From positions 2,444,914 to 2,508,913 of the forward strand of contig OY730174.1 in the NCBI GenBank assembly GCA_963422465.1: a DNA stretch of 64,000 bases, in the 5' to 3' direction. How positions within the stretch are numbered: position 1 is the stretch's first letter; each line of letters starts with the position of its first letter. Below, piece after piece: positions 24,661 to 36,327 of this stretch. The DNA comes from Lichina pygmaea (Eukaryota > Ascomycota > Lichinomycetes > Lichinales > Lichinaceae). The translations under genes and the position numbers were made by a program. The notes beneath the pieces are model-generated. The model worked only from the letters and a program-made list of their open reading frames with translations, had not been told where the DNA came from and made no database searches.

Positions 24661-27600
24661 GCCGAAAGAGAGCCGACGAGAGCAGGAGCATCAGAGACGA
24701 TCCGATTCGCTCATCGGCCCACGCACGATCGCCGCGGAATGCCGCTGTGGTCCCTGCTGCCGGTGGCTCCGAATCGCCTCGTCCATCGTCCGTCGTAGCA
24801 GGCTGGGTCGATGCCGGGGACGGCGCTGAGGCCGGAGCGTTGCCGGCTGTAGAGCTTCGGCCTCTGTCGCCCCTGCCGAAAACGGCCGGGCTGGATCACT
24901 TGCTCGGATAGCGACAAGGCGAGAGACACCCGACAGCCATACTCAGGGCCGTGCAGCACAGTACGCGCGCACGTACTCCCGTACGGACGCAGCTGGAGAA
25001 GGAAGGCCGACGAGAAGGGAGGAGAGAGAGGGCTGTCCGGGGCCCGACCAATGATAGCGCCCACACGACCACTATCACTCCTTTACGCACCACGAGCCAG
25101 CCCAAGCCGCGGCTCCCAGCAAGCTCCGGCGGCGGCGGTACGTACGCTACAGCGGAGAGCAAGATCAGGGCTCTTGCTGGATACGGGAGAAGGGCCCTCC
25201 TCTGCCCTCTTTCTCTCGTGCTGGCCCTGGCCTGAGAGACAGGGCCCAAGCTCAGACGGTACAGTACGGTACGAAGTACTGTCGGAGAGATGCCGAGACC
25301 GGGTGGAAAGGCAAAAGACAATATCGACGAGGGAACAGAAGAGGGACGGCTTCAACTCTACGTCGGCTGGGAGCGTCGCGCCGGGATCGGCTGCTACCAG
25401 GGCGGTTGGTAGAGAAGGCACGATGAAAATGGAAGCGTCGTTGTGGTAGCACGGCTGTGCTACCAAAGTGGACGTCGACGTCGCCGTCGCCGTCGCGATG
25501 GTGGTGGTGGTGGTGGGTAGTAAGCAGATCCCTGATCGTCCCCCCGTCAGCCACGACCCTCCCATCGTCGAGACGCTTTCTTCTCTCGTGCATCGGCGGC
25601 GCGGCCGAGCGGCCCGCCGGGCTTACCGCACGGGCTGGCTACGCGAGGGGTGGGCCCGATGCAGTGCCGCGCTCACGTGCCGGTACTGCGCCCCGAATCT
25701 AGGGCCCCAAACAGCCCCAGGTTCGGTGGTGGCGCAGGAAACTGCGGGCCCAGAGAAATACGTACGCAGATACTCTACCACTGCGCACGAAGGAGGGCCT
25801 TAGCCTCGGCTCTTTCGACAAACCGGGCTTTCGGGGCCTCCGGCCGTCGAACGGAAACTCCAGCCCGGTATCGTAGCAGATTAGGCTACCGAGCGCGGAT
25901 TAGGGTGCATCGGACCACTAATGTAAGGAGACTGCACTAGCCGTTAGCGAAAGGTTGCAGCGGTCACTGTGCTGGCTACCGACGGGGTAGCGTAGCTGAG
26001 GGAGCCACAGGCGACAAGAGCCTAAGATTAGGCTGTTGCCCCCACCGCCACGGAAGCCCGAGCGCGTCTTGCGGCGAGCCGGGCGACCCGAAACAACCGA
26101 CGTACTGTGACTGCCCGTGTCTTAGGTGCTAACACGCTGAATCACAGGGTCCTTCGGGACTACGTCAAGGGCAAGGACATTACTTCCGTGCGATGGCCGG
26201 ACCAGTTGTCTGGAACTTCCGGCAGTAGGGTACTCGGAACGACAGCAATGCGACAGCGCCGAGCAGGTGACCGTCCCGGCGGTGGTGGTGTGTAGCGACA
26301 CGTACATATATCAATCTGCAGCGTCCTTTACTGAGGCATTCGACACCCTGGGCTCGACATGCACCCATGTTCCATGTCGTCCATGGCCCCGCAAGCTGCG
26401 GTCCCCACTCGCCTGCCTGCAGCATCGACGGCCTCTAAAGGCGAGCCATGGTCAATCCCACCAAGCCACATATGGTATAAAGCGTGCGGCATCGCACCGG
26501 GAAAAGGGTGGAGGATGGTCTGGAAACCCGACCGTATGCGTGTAAGGTCTAGAACGGTACGGACGTACCCATACGTACTGTACGTATGTACAGTAAGTAT
26601 GTACAGTACGTACGTACAATGCGATATCAAGAGAACCTAGCCTACGAAAGGCTTTGCTGATCCGCCGGGAGAACAGACTGTTCTACCGTACAGTACCGTA
26701 GAGTAGGGGAATGCCAAGGCGGGAGACGAGGGGAGACGATCTTCGAGAGCGGTTTCGAAGGCGTTCGCCTAGGATCCCTTCACCGAGATCGTACCAAACA
26801 CCTTGAGAAGAAGAAAACCTGCCTTCGCCGGAGAGTGTGGAACCGGCCACAAAAAGAAACCTGGCCGTCGGGCCTGTTGCATGTTCAAAGGCACCCAACG
26901 TCAACCGGGCAGAGATCGCCAATGGTCGGTGTAGGGGCTGGCCATCTGAATGTTGTTGTGTGCGAGGCGGTATCAGTTGGTTGGTGGCACCGCCAAGAGC
27001 ACAAAAGCCACCATCCTGTTCTACTTGTGGTTGCTCCAGCGGGATGGCCAAACGCATGACAGATGTTGTGTAAGCGATCAAGGTGTCGGATGCAGCGGCA
27101 GTGCAAACCTCCGGTGCGGTGAACCAAGACGGATGATGCTGCAGACGCACGGTCCCGTTTTGTCACCTGTCAATCTCCCCCAGCAGTGGACTGAATATAT
27201 CGTGAGTGACTGCTGGGTTTGAAAATATATGCCGCCAGAGTATGAGTCCCAGAAATTGGCCACGTGGCTTGAACTTGGAGATGTGATTGCAGGAGGAGGA
27301 TGATTGGCGGACCAGGAAGGGTTCTCAGCCCGAGCTTGTGTCTCAATTGCGTCCTGCAAGTATCAGGTGCACATGAGATAAACATCTGATGATGTTTGCA
27401 ACCGAGTGATGACAATCATATCATGCACGGGAAGAGTGGGTAAGATCTTTGCCCTACAAGACTCTGCGTAGGCCTCTGAGGATTTGAGATTGTCGTGAAG
27501 AACTTGATCAAGGTGATGAAAAGAAAGCAAATCAAAGCGAATAGGAAAACAAGTCGTCCGCTGTGGTGGTGCCAAGCAGCCTTCAGCAGTGCTGTACGTA

Positions 27601-28152
27601 CGTACCCACCTAAGACATGTCTCCTTCTGGTCTCCCCTCGATACGCAGCTGCAAGCCTCTGGCAGTGGTCTCAAGCCTGGTATGAGCACGTGACTCTAGC
27701 TACTACCGCTACCGTACCTCTTATCACCACAAGTACGTACTTCCGTATGTACGTACGATATGTATGTATGTAGTACGTATTATCGTAATGTCGTCGCAGA
27801 TGTATCATCATTTCGATACCCCCTCGTACAGCTCCTTCATGTAAGGTACCGTAGTTGATTGCTGGCTATATCAACATCAGTAGATGAATCAGTCTACCAG
27901 GTACGATACACTGGCAAATTTCTGTGTCATCTGTTGTGGCTCTACTAAAGGGAAAACTGGTGACATCATCTCCTCCGTCCGATCATCCCGTCCGATCTAG
28001 CGTATGATCTTGCCAAGAGTTGTTCCTACATCATGCTTGGTGGTGATGAGTACTATCAGATCAAAGCTATATCAAGCTTTGTGCTTCTCAGACTTGTACG
28101 AGTAGGGGTGTTATAGGCAGGGGTCCACCCAGAGCATTACCCGTCGATCGCG

Positions 28153-31100
28153 ATGGTACGACCTGAGCCCTGGACTTATTACAACAACGACTAACTAATG
28201 TCATACCCAGTTTTCGCAGAGGCCAAAGTCTACTAGTTCGCAGGCCGATACTCTGAAACGCAGCTTCAATAGCCTAGTTTCTAGACGCCGACCTTCTGAC
28301 ACGCCAGAGAATGCGATTGGCTCCCTTGGCCTGGTCCTACTCCACGAACCACCGGAGCCTGCTGTCGACTTCATCTTTGTCCACGGTCTCCGCGGGGGTT
28401 CGACGAAAACATGGAGCAAGTCGAGCGATCCTTACCATTTTTGGCCCAAGGCATGGCTTCCGAAGGACACCGACTTCAGGAACGTAAGGATACATAGCTT
28501 TGGCTACAATTCAGACTGGGCGGACGTGAAGCACAGCGTGCTGGGCGTTTATGACTTTGGCAAGTCACTCCTGGCTGAAATCAGGAATTCCCCTGTGATG
28601 GGCAAACATAGCAACAGAGTCAGTACTTGTCTTGTTTTACACTATGACTTGACTAACTCTTGAACAGACTCCAATCCTCTTCATTGGTCATAGCATGGGA
28701 GGTCTAGTGATAAAACAGGCAAGTCAACGTGTCTCTTATGGACGACAAAGCTCTTGATCTTTCTCCTGAGGATGACTCGGAGTTTTCGTGTCCAAATTGC
28801 CTTCGTCGCGCACTGGACGAAGTGACGTACCCAAGCCATCAGACTTGGATAATCTCTCCCGTTGAGTAGCGTCTAATACCACTCTTTCTCCCCTTATTAA
28901 GCTACACTCGCGAATTCCTACAAACCCCTTCTCCCCTCTCTCTACGAGTCTTTTCTCACCCAATCTCTTGTAAGAACTTAGCACACGTTCAAGGGCTTAG
29001 ACTGTGGGTTTTGTCATTGTGTTCAAGAGCTCCTCGGACGGGCGAACACTCACGATTCTCCAGACACATATCCTTGCAAGCCAGGATCCATCTACGAGAT
29101 GGCTAGCGGAGCGTGTGTACGGCATGGTCTTCCTCGCCACGCCGCACCATGGGGCAGACTCCGCGGCGTTGCTCAATAATATTCTGCAGGCAACAGTTCT
29201 ATACAACAAAAAGCCCTTTGTCTCTGACCTGGAGCCAAACTCGGCGGCTCTTCAGTCTATTAACGACCAGTTTCGTCACTACGCCGGCATCCTTGAGCTG
29301 CGATCTTTCTACGAAACTGCAAAGACTAACATGGGGACCTCGTCCATTCTCATCGTTGACAGAGACTCCGCTGTCATGGGCTATCCGAATGAACAAAGCT
29401 CCTTGCTCAATGCGACTCATCGCAGTATTTGCAAGTTCGACTCCCCATCAGATCCTAACTTCGTCAGCGTAAGGAACGCTTTGGCAAGCATCACAAAAGA
29501 CATCACAACCAAAGGTATGTTGAGTGCCAAATTGCTAATGTTCTGCATTTGACTGATATGTTGGTAGTTTTGAACCGCGAGCGGGACAAACATCAAGACC
29601 AGCTGCAAGTCCTCCAAGAGTATCTCAATATATTTGAGTTGCCCGAGGACCACCTCAGGACCCTTGAAGATGCCCAACTCGAAGGTTCATGTCAATGGCT
29701 CACACGGAAACAGCAGTTTCAGGCGTGGCGAGATTCTCATCCAGAGTCCCTTCCCTATTACTGGCTTAGCGCACAGCCAGGGACCGGCAAGTCAGTCATG
29801 GCAGCTCACGTCATCCGGAATTTAGAAAGTTTCAATGCGAATTGCAGCTACTACTTCTTCAAACACAACGACACCAAACTGGCAAGTTTAAGTCAATGTC
29901 TAAGGGTATTGGCCTATCAGATGGCTCTTGGAGATTTCCGCATCCGTCATCAGCTTCTAACAATGGAAGAAAATGGTGTTCGATTCGATCGGGAGAACGA
30001 CATTGTAGTGTGGCGAAAGATCTTCCTGGACGGCGTCTTCAGAGTGAGCTTGACTCAGCCTCATTTCTGGGTCATCGACGCTTTGGACGAGTCCGTCAGC
30101 CAGAACAGCATTCTTTCCATGCTCAAACGGATAGCTGGCGACTTCCCTTTACGTGTGTTCATGACGAGCCGGCCTACTAACGACGTTGCGAAGCACTTTC
30201 CATCACTGTCAGACCTGACGTATACAGACGAGGTAACGGCTAAGGACACTCGGGACGACATCGAGCTCTATCTCCGTCTAAATTTGACCAACCTGCCTTT
30301 GCATGACACAGCGGCCAGCCGAAAGATCATCGACACGGTCTTGCAGAAGTCCTGCGGCTCATTTTTGTGGGTCGTCTTAGTTGTGGAGGAGATGCGGTCA
30401 GCTTTCAGCGAAGCGGACATGCAGCGCGTCCTAGAAGAAGTCCCTGGAGGCATGGAGTCATTGTATGAGAGGGTGCTGATGTCAATCTCTAAAACGAGGC
30501 GCGGCAAACACGTCATCAGAGCGATTCTACAATGGACCGTGTGTGCCATCCGACCTCTGACCATCGAAGAGCTGGCAGATGCGCTGCAGCATGATATTGG
30601 TGAAAAGATACTCGCCTTGGAAAGTTTTATCACTTCCACTTGCGGGCAGTTGGTCCATGTGGATAGGAGCGGGAGAGTCTCATTGCTCCACGAGACCGCA
30701 CGGGCGTTCCTTCTGCGACCAAATCTGGAATCTGAGTTCGCCATCGACAAGCGTGATGGAGACAGCCGACTCGTGGACGTCTGCTTGCGGTTCCTCAACG
30801 GCGACGCAATGAAACCCCCTCTGGGTCGGAAACTGATGCATGTGTATACTGTCAAAGCGCTCAAGCGATCTCCATTTGTGGACTATGCTGCTCCGCACTT
30901 CAGTCAGCATCTTCGGCGATCTCGCTCGGAGGACTCGGAGCGCTTGACCAACCTATGCGGTTTTCTCAAAGGAAATGTGTGCTCTTGGATTGAGTACATA
31001 GCACGTACTAAGAACCTCCACCATCTAGTCCAAACAGCGACGGATCTGAGGCGCTTTCTTCAGGCTCGAGCGAAGTACTACTCTCCAATTGACAGAGAAG

Positions 31101-33551
31101 TACAATGCGTCGATGTTTGGGAATCGGACCTTGTCCATTTGGCAGCTCAGTTTGGCAAACACCTCATTGAGTCTCCGTCAGCCATCTTCTGGCTCGTGCC
31201 TCCATTTTGCCCTTCAATGTCAGCTATCAGAATGCAGTTCAGATCGGTTTCGAACGGTATCAACATCAGGGGCTTGTCGTCTGCGGGCTGGAACGATCGA
31301 GTTTGTTGCATCAACTATCGCGAAATACAGGCGAGAGCTGTTGCCTGCGCAGATTCCACGTTCGCAGTGGGTCTGTCCGATAAATCCATCAAGATCTATT
31401 CATATTCCACATTTCAAGAGCTGAACAGTCTCGATTGTCCACAGCCGCCCAAAGTCTTGCAATACAGCATATCTGGGAAGCTGATGGCGGTTAGCAGCGT
31501 CCACTTTGTCTCCGTTTTCAGCGTGGACAAGGCCGAAAAAATGTGGCAGGCCCGTCTACCACAAGAGTGTCTCTCGCTCATGTTCGGCCAACAGGACAGA
31601 ATCCTCTGGCTAGTAACAAAAAGAGGGACGCTCATGTCCGTCTCCGCTGCGGAAGGCTCAAGGCTCAGCCTCGTTGAATTGAATGAACCGTCCGATGAAG
31701 ACGATGTGCTTGGCCTCCGCCGTACATTTACCTCCGCCACTCTCTCCCTGGAGCTCAACATGGTGGCGGCTGCACAGCGAGGTCGCCCGATCGGGCTGTA
31801 TGATATGGACGAGGGTGCCTTCGTCGGATACTGCGGGACCGAGACGGATGAGCTTTCTCAACGAACAAAGTCTCCAATGTTGTGGATTCAAGGCTTTCTG
31901 TTCAACCCCAACCCCGCAAGCAGCTCTCTTGCTGCCCTCTACCACGATGGGAGCCTGGCCTTGTTCAGCCTCGAAGACATGGCGGCGAAGACGCGAGTGT
32001 CCGCCGAGGCGCAGGTTTTCACCTGCAGTCCAGATGGTCGCTTCTTAGCCACCGGCAACGCCGGAGGCGCGATAGAAATTTTCGAGTTCGAGTCCCTCAG
32101 ACTAATCTGCAAGATCATCACGTCGGATTCCTTCATCAAGTCAATGGCATTCAGTGTCGATGGCCTGCGGTTTCTGGACATTCGAGGGAGTCAATGCAAC
32201 ATCTGGTGAGAGCATACTTTTACTGTCTCATGTATATGAGTTGCTCTGGCATGACCTTCAACCGCAATGCGCTTGGTTCCTTCACGAGCTGTCAAGGGAA
32301 CCTTTACTTTCCGAGAAATCTTAACGGGTCTTGCATGTTTTCGGACAGGATTAACGGCTACCCTGCTCACGTTTACGCAGGGAAACGGCTGTTCTCGCAC
32401 ACGCAGACCCAGGAGAAACCGACAGTGTTTCTGACATTATTGGTTCGGAGATGGTAGTGCTAGGTGTAAAAACCACTGACGATGTTGGGGAGATCACCGC
32501 AATGGCATGTCATTCCAGCGGAGAAGTGGTCGTCTGCGGGAAGCGCAATGGGTCCGTGGCACTCCACTCCACAGCAACCGGAAAAGAGATTCAACTGGTC
32601 CATCAGCAAGCAGAGGGACTGGAAATTAGTTTCCTCGAGTGCGGCACCAGCTCAGACTTGGTTGTCAGCGTCGACTCTCCGAGTCATTTCAAAGTATGGC
32701 AACTTGTCCGGGCTGAAGACGAATGGACTGTTCGAGGCCCAGTGTTGGATGGCCACATCTCTGGACCCTCAATCAGGCAGTTCCTTTTTAGCACGGATAG
32801 TAAGCGCCTCCTGGTATCTACCGCCAGCTCCGACACCGTTTACGAGCTCGCGGACGGTTCTCAAAGCACAATCACCTGCGAAGATCGGACGACGTGGAAG
32901 TGGATAAACCACCCGCGCGACTCGAGGAAACTGATCTACATCGGCCCAACGTCCGCACGCATCCACTCATGGAACGAGCATCTGGAATGCTGTTCCTCGA
33001 CGGACATGGCATCCAAGTGGGAGAACGGTGCTGGCTTGGACGTGGAGGCCATCATCGCGTCTCCCGACGGCCGCAGCCTATGCGTAGAATTCTCGAAAGC
33101 ACACAGTCAAGCGTCACGGCCGCGAGTCGCGATCCTGCCAATCTCCTCGATCGAGAACGCCCCGGACCGAGCAGCTTCGGCATCGATCAAGAGGCTGTCC
33201 AAAGTCTCCGCCGAGATGGAGCATCTCATCGGCACTTTCGGACCGAAACTCTTGTTTCTCGACCGGCGCATGTGGATCTGCAGTCTCGAGCTCCATTCGT
33301 TCGACGGCGACGGCGACGGCGACGGTGACGGTGATGGTAGTGGTGTCGGCGATGGCGATGGCGATGGCGATGGCGGTGGCGGCGAGTACACCCGGCATTG
33401 CTTCATTCCCGACGACTGGTTCAACGCCAACTCCCTGCCCCTCCTGAAGGTCACGAGCAAGGGCGACTTCGTCTTTGCCAGAAAACATGAGTTGGCAGTC
33501 ATCACCCGCGTGCTGGATCACTGGGAAACGGTCAACGTGGGCGTATCTTGA
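28153..33551 (+). CDS. NLR-like STAND protein: serine hydrolase, NACHT, degenerate beta-propeller
   Basis: Fungal NOD-like receptor architecture; relatives take part in heterokaryon incompatibility or immune-type cell death. Exons: 28153-28155, 28211-28618, 28668-28718, 29064-29514, 29568-32205, 32381-33551 (1,574 codons, 1,573 residues). N-terminal alpha/beta-hydrolase domain: VDFIFVHGLRGGSTKTW, GHSMGGLVIKQ with nucleophile Ser about 146, VFLATPHHGADS. NACHT: SAQPGTGKS (Walker A Lys about 379), FWVIDALDES (Walker B about 472-479), VFMTSRP. After the helical region comes SAIFWLVPPFCPSMSAI and a propeller-like half with diverged WD-type repeats (FTCSPDGRFLATGNAGG, SQCNIWE). An Asp/Gly run (33304-33387) lies near the end. 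The start codon forms its own exon next to a 55-bp intron. Intron 3 (345 bp) appears to use a GC donor. Confidence 0.9.
33304..33387 (+). repeat. In-frame GAC/GGC-GAT/GGC trinucleotide-hexanucleotide repeat
   Basis: Repeats of gacggc then gatggc inside the last exon of the NLR-like gene encode alternating Asp-Gly with single Ser and Val interruptions. The repeat keeps the frame; the reverse frame is also open. Confidence 0.85.
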
Positions 33552-34074
33552 GGGGGGGAGGGGGGGCCGGGCACAAGGGATGGAAGAGGCCATCTTGAGC
33601 AGTGATCATTTACTAGCTTGGTTATGTAGACGCTGCGACAAGTTCTGATGCGTTTGGTCATGCTCTCTCATTGGCTGTTGAACGATGGAGACCTTGCGTA
33701 CATCATGATCGCGTTGATGTCCGCTGTCCTCTATGTCTACGATTCAGGGGTAGACAAAGGAGCCACCCACCCCCCGTCGACAACCCCTCAGCCTGCACCT
33801 GATGCTTCAGCTAGACAACCGATCCCTCCACGAGATGCTCGGTTTCGATGAACGCTCACAGGAAATACACCCTCACTCGGTCGCCTTTGGCAGGCACGGC
33901 GAAGTAGTGCTTTTGCTGTTGGTTTGTGAGCGACTCGTCGGCTTGTTTTTGTTGGCGGCGTGTGAGAAATTTCTGTTGGGGGTAATCCGTGAGATCGGTG
34001 CAGGACTGGTGGGTCCGTCAGTGGTTCCGGCCGATCGACGCCGGAGGAACCTTGTCGCGGCGAAGCTTCTGTCG
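33552..34074. other. Intergenic / decayed retroelement 3' side
   Basis: 3' flank of the NLR-like gene, then sequence that on the minus strand follows gag. The minus-strand frame after the gag stop shows scattered Ser/Asn/Lys-rich residues but no readable zinc knuckle, protease, integrase or reverse transcriptase. A 16-bp word gattcaggggtagaca lies at 33743-33758 and recurs with one mismatch at 35262-35277. Confidence 0.5.
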
Positions 34075-35277
34075 TCAGGCCTGCTGGGCATCATCGACAG
34101 TGGTGAAACTTTTACGTAGGGATGTACGGAAGTCCTCGATGAGAGTTGGCAGGTCGGAGTACTCGTCGGTGTTCTCCAAATGGCGTGCCCAATATGTTTC
34201 AAAGGTCAGGTCGTCCGCTTCGAGAGTCCTGATGAAGTCTTTTACGGCTCGCTTCCCCGTGACGGACGGAAGGTCGATTTGGACGCCGTCGTCGTATATC
34301 TTCTCCCATCTGTCCAGCCAGACTTTGATGTTCTCCGGCTCCGGGGCTTTCAGGAGCTTGCGGTACCTCTTGAGAACAGCATACTGCTTTCTGACCTTGT
34401 CAGTGGGTTCAAAGCGACTTTGTAAACGGACGAGGATGTCGTATGCCGTCGTGCAGCCGCGTATGTGCGAGAGGATCGATGACGACAACCCCTTGATGAT
34501 TTTTGCAGGAAATTTAGCAAGGGCCTTCTTGAGAACCCGATACTGGTCGTCCTCCCTCAGATAGATCTGATACAGCAACATGTACTCCTCTCGTTGGGAA
34601 GCAGTCATATATCGTAATGAGACCGCATTTGGATCTACGTCCGTGACCTTGGGCTCCACGGGCGGTTCGACCTTTGGACGAAGGTCTGACGCAGTCTCTG
34701 GGTTCACATAGTCCCAAATTTCTTCCCCCCGAGCCATAGCCTGGATGACCGTGTACCAGTCATCATAGTCCACAGTGCCTGTCAAGACGACAGCTGACCC
34801 GGCGATCGGGGTCTGAACAGGCATGGCTTTGATCTGTCGTAGGTTCTTATTTCAGTCGGTCCGATGTGATGGTCGGATGTGATCAAAGCAGGCGAGCCAG
34901 TAGGTGTAGCAGTGGAACTGGGTTGAGATTTGTGTTCCATTGGAGGCAGCCAATTAGCTAGTCTTCTATATAGACAGTCATCTCAGTCTTCCTTGCGGTT
35001 TTTTTCCTGGCTGTCCCGATCGGCAACAAAGGAAACAAGGAGAGGGAGATCTAGACTCAACGAAGACGGGAGAACAGCAGAGAAAGCTCGGGAGGCTCGG
35101 CAGCCTGCCTTTAAACCGCACAGATCATCTTCCAAAGAACGGGCTGGAGACAGCTCCAGGAGACATACGATAATCTATCGTCGTGGGTCGGTTGAACGCA
35201 GCTCCGGCTCCATAGCCGTTGAGCGTTGTGTTTGTCCCGGCCAAAGTGATCCCGTCGTCCCGACTCAGGGGTAGACA
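33743..35277 (-). mobile_element. Truncated Ty1/copia-type retrotransposon remnant
   Basis: Outlined by a repeated 16-bp word: forward gactcaggggtagaca at 35262-35277 and gattcaggggtagaca at 33743-33758. On the minus strand both read TGTCTACCCC, the expected TG start of an LTR. Between them is a gag frame (34075-34824), preceded by about 430 bp that could be LTR plus leader. The two copies match for only about 16 bp, so a full LTR pair is not present. No pol gene remains. Boundaries are tentative. Confidence 0.55.
34075..34824 (-). CDS. Gag (UBN2-like) of a Ty1/copia element, open reading frame
   Basis: Open frame of 249 residues. Typical copia Gag blocks: VVLTGTVDYDDWYTVIQAMA, IWDYVNPE, then helical MTASQREEYMLLYQIYLRED, HIRGCTTAYDILVRLQSRF, KQYAVLKRYRKL, IKVWLDRWEKIYDD and TYWARHLENTDEYSDLPTLIEDFR. 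This corresponds to the capsid-like part; it ends with a stop before any CCHC knuckle. A short frame upstream on the same strand (starting MEHKSQPSSTATPTG at about 34939) is shifted by one relative to this ORF and may be the original Gag start, broken. The retained open frame without pol may mean recent decay or retention of gag alone. Confidence 0.82.
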   Translation of the reverse strand: MPVQTPIAGSAVVLTGTVDYDDWYTVIQAMARGEEIWDYVNPETASDLRPKVEPPVEPKVTDVDPNAVSLRYMTASQREEYMLLYQIYLREDDQYRVLKKALAKFPAKIIKGLSSSILSHIRGCTTAYDILVRLQSRFEPTDKVRKQYAVLKRYRKLLKAPEPENIKVWLDRWEKIYDDGVQIDLPSVTGKRAVKDFIRTLEADDLTFETYWARHLENTDEYSDLPTLIEDFRTSLRKSFTTVDDAQQA

Positions 35278-35458
35278 GGAGAACTTTCGTTCCAGTCACG
35301 TGTCACCAAGCCATGACAGGCGAAGATGTTGGGCTTCGGAATTTGCCGTCGACATGTCGAAGCTTTGTTGACAGTAATCACCAACATCGTCAACTCAATC
35401 TTCAACCCGTCCCAGGAGCAAACCAGTCCCTTGCCCTCTGAGTGCTGCCATATCAGCC
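34825..35458. other. Intergenic; probable LTR/leader of the retroelement and bS16 promoter
   Basis: From 34825 to about 35277 lies the presumed LTR and leader of the minus-strand element. From there to 35458 is the short upstream region of the bS16 gene. No gene seen. Confidence 0.45.
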
Positions 35459-36327
35459 ATGGTGGTCAAGATCCGACTAGCTCGTTTCGGCAAGCGGAAC
35501 GCACCATTCTACAACGTTGTCGTTGCGCAAGCCAGGTAAACGTCACTCTGCCCGGCGTCCCTAGAGCTCTCAATACAATGTTGTTCGAGCAGAGAGCCCA
35601 GCTTCCCCTGGCGATGCCGGAACTGTCTCACTGACTCTGGTGGACGTGCAACAGATCCGCCAGGAACAGCAAACCGCTCGAAGTCCTGGGTACGTTTTCT
35701 CTCGTTTGAAGCCAGCTCGATGGTGTCTCCGTGGACGCATCCTTCCGAGAAGAGAACGCGTGTTCTTGGCGGGTCATCCGCCCGGACGTGGTCTCTTCGA
35801 AGAGGAGAGCAGACAGAACTAGTAGGCGGGAGGAGGACTCGAAAGCTGATCAACGAACTATGGAAATGGGAACTCGCAGGAACATACGATCCCATACCCA
35901 AAGAACCGCTGGGCGGCGAAGACGGAGCCTCGAAATACAAGGACATACGCATCGACGTATCTCGAGCGAAGTACTGGCTGGGAGTGGGAGCACAGCCGTC
36001 GGATCCGATGTGGAGGTTGTTGGCGATGGTAACTACCCTCTTTCAGGCTTCCTTTCTGGTCTTTGATATTTCAAGTGTCGCATCTCCTTTCGGATCCAGT
36101 TCAACGGGACCTTCGACTCCACCATGCAGCTCAAGCAGTCTTACCGAAGAAACCTGAGCAAGCTAACACGTGCCTCTTCGTTCTCGCAGATTGGACTTTT
36201 GGAGCCAAGACATGCAGCCAAAGACAAGCTCAGGCAAAGCACCGGGAGCTCTACTCCTTCTCCGTCGTCATCGAACCAGGACATCCAGGCGCAGACATCA
36301 CAAACACATTCAGCTCCTGACAGATAA
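35459..36327 (+). CDS. MRPS16: Mitochondrial small-subunit ribosomal protein bS16m
   Basis: Component of the small subunit of the mitochondrial ribosome. Exons: 35459-35535, 35655-35689, 35880-36028, 36190-36327 (133 codons, 132 residues). Spliced sequence starts MVVKIRLARFGKRNAPFYNV, the S16 signature, and continues VVVAQARSARNSKPLEVLGTYDPIPKEPLGG, KYKDIRIDVSRAKYWLGVGAQPSD and MWRLLAMIGLLEPR. A Ser/Gln/Thr-rich tail of about 40 residues follows, longer than the bacterial protein. The second exon is only 35 nt. The first exon alone carries the import-compatible basic N-terminus. The transposon remnant ends about 180 bp upstream. Confidence 0.94.

Larger units (their letters stand above)
23888..28152. 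other. 4.3-kb stretch without a recognisable gene
   Basis: Many overlapping open frames on both strands but no conserved blocks. It includes a 27-nt G run at 23947-23973 just upstream of the GTPase, an alternating CG stretch at 24587-24610 followed by a GA run (24641-24660), and GTAC-rich palindromic words at 26545-26625 and 27725-27785. The GC-rich left half (to about 25900) may hold the GTPase promoter or 5' UTR. The right half is closer to AT/GC balance. Confidence 0.5.
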
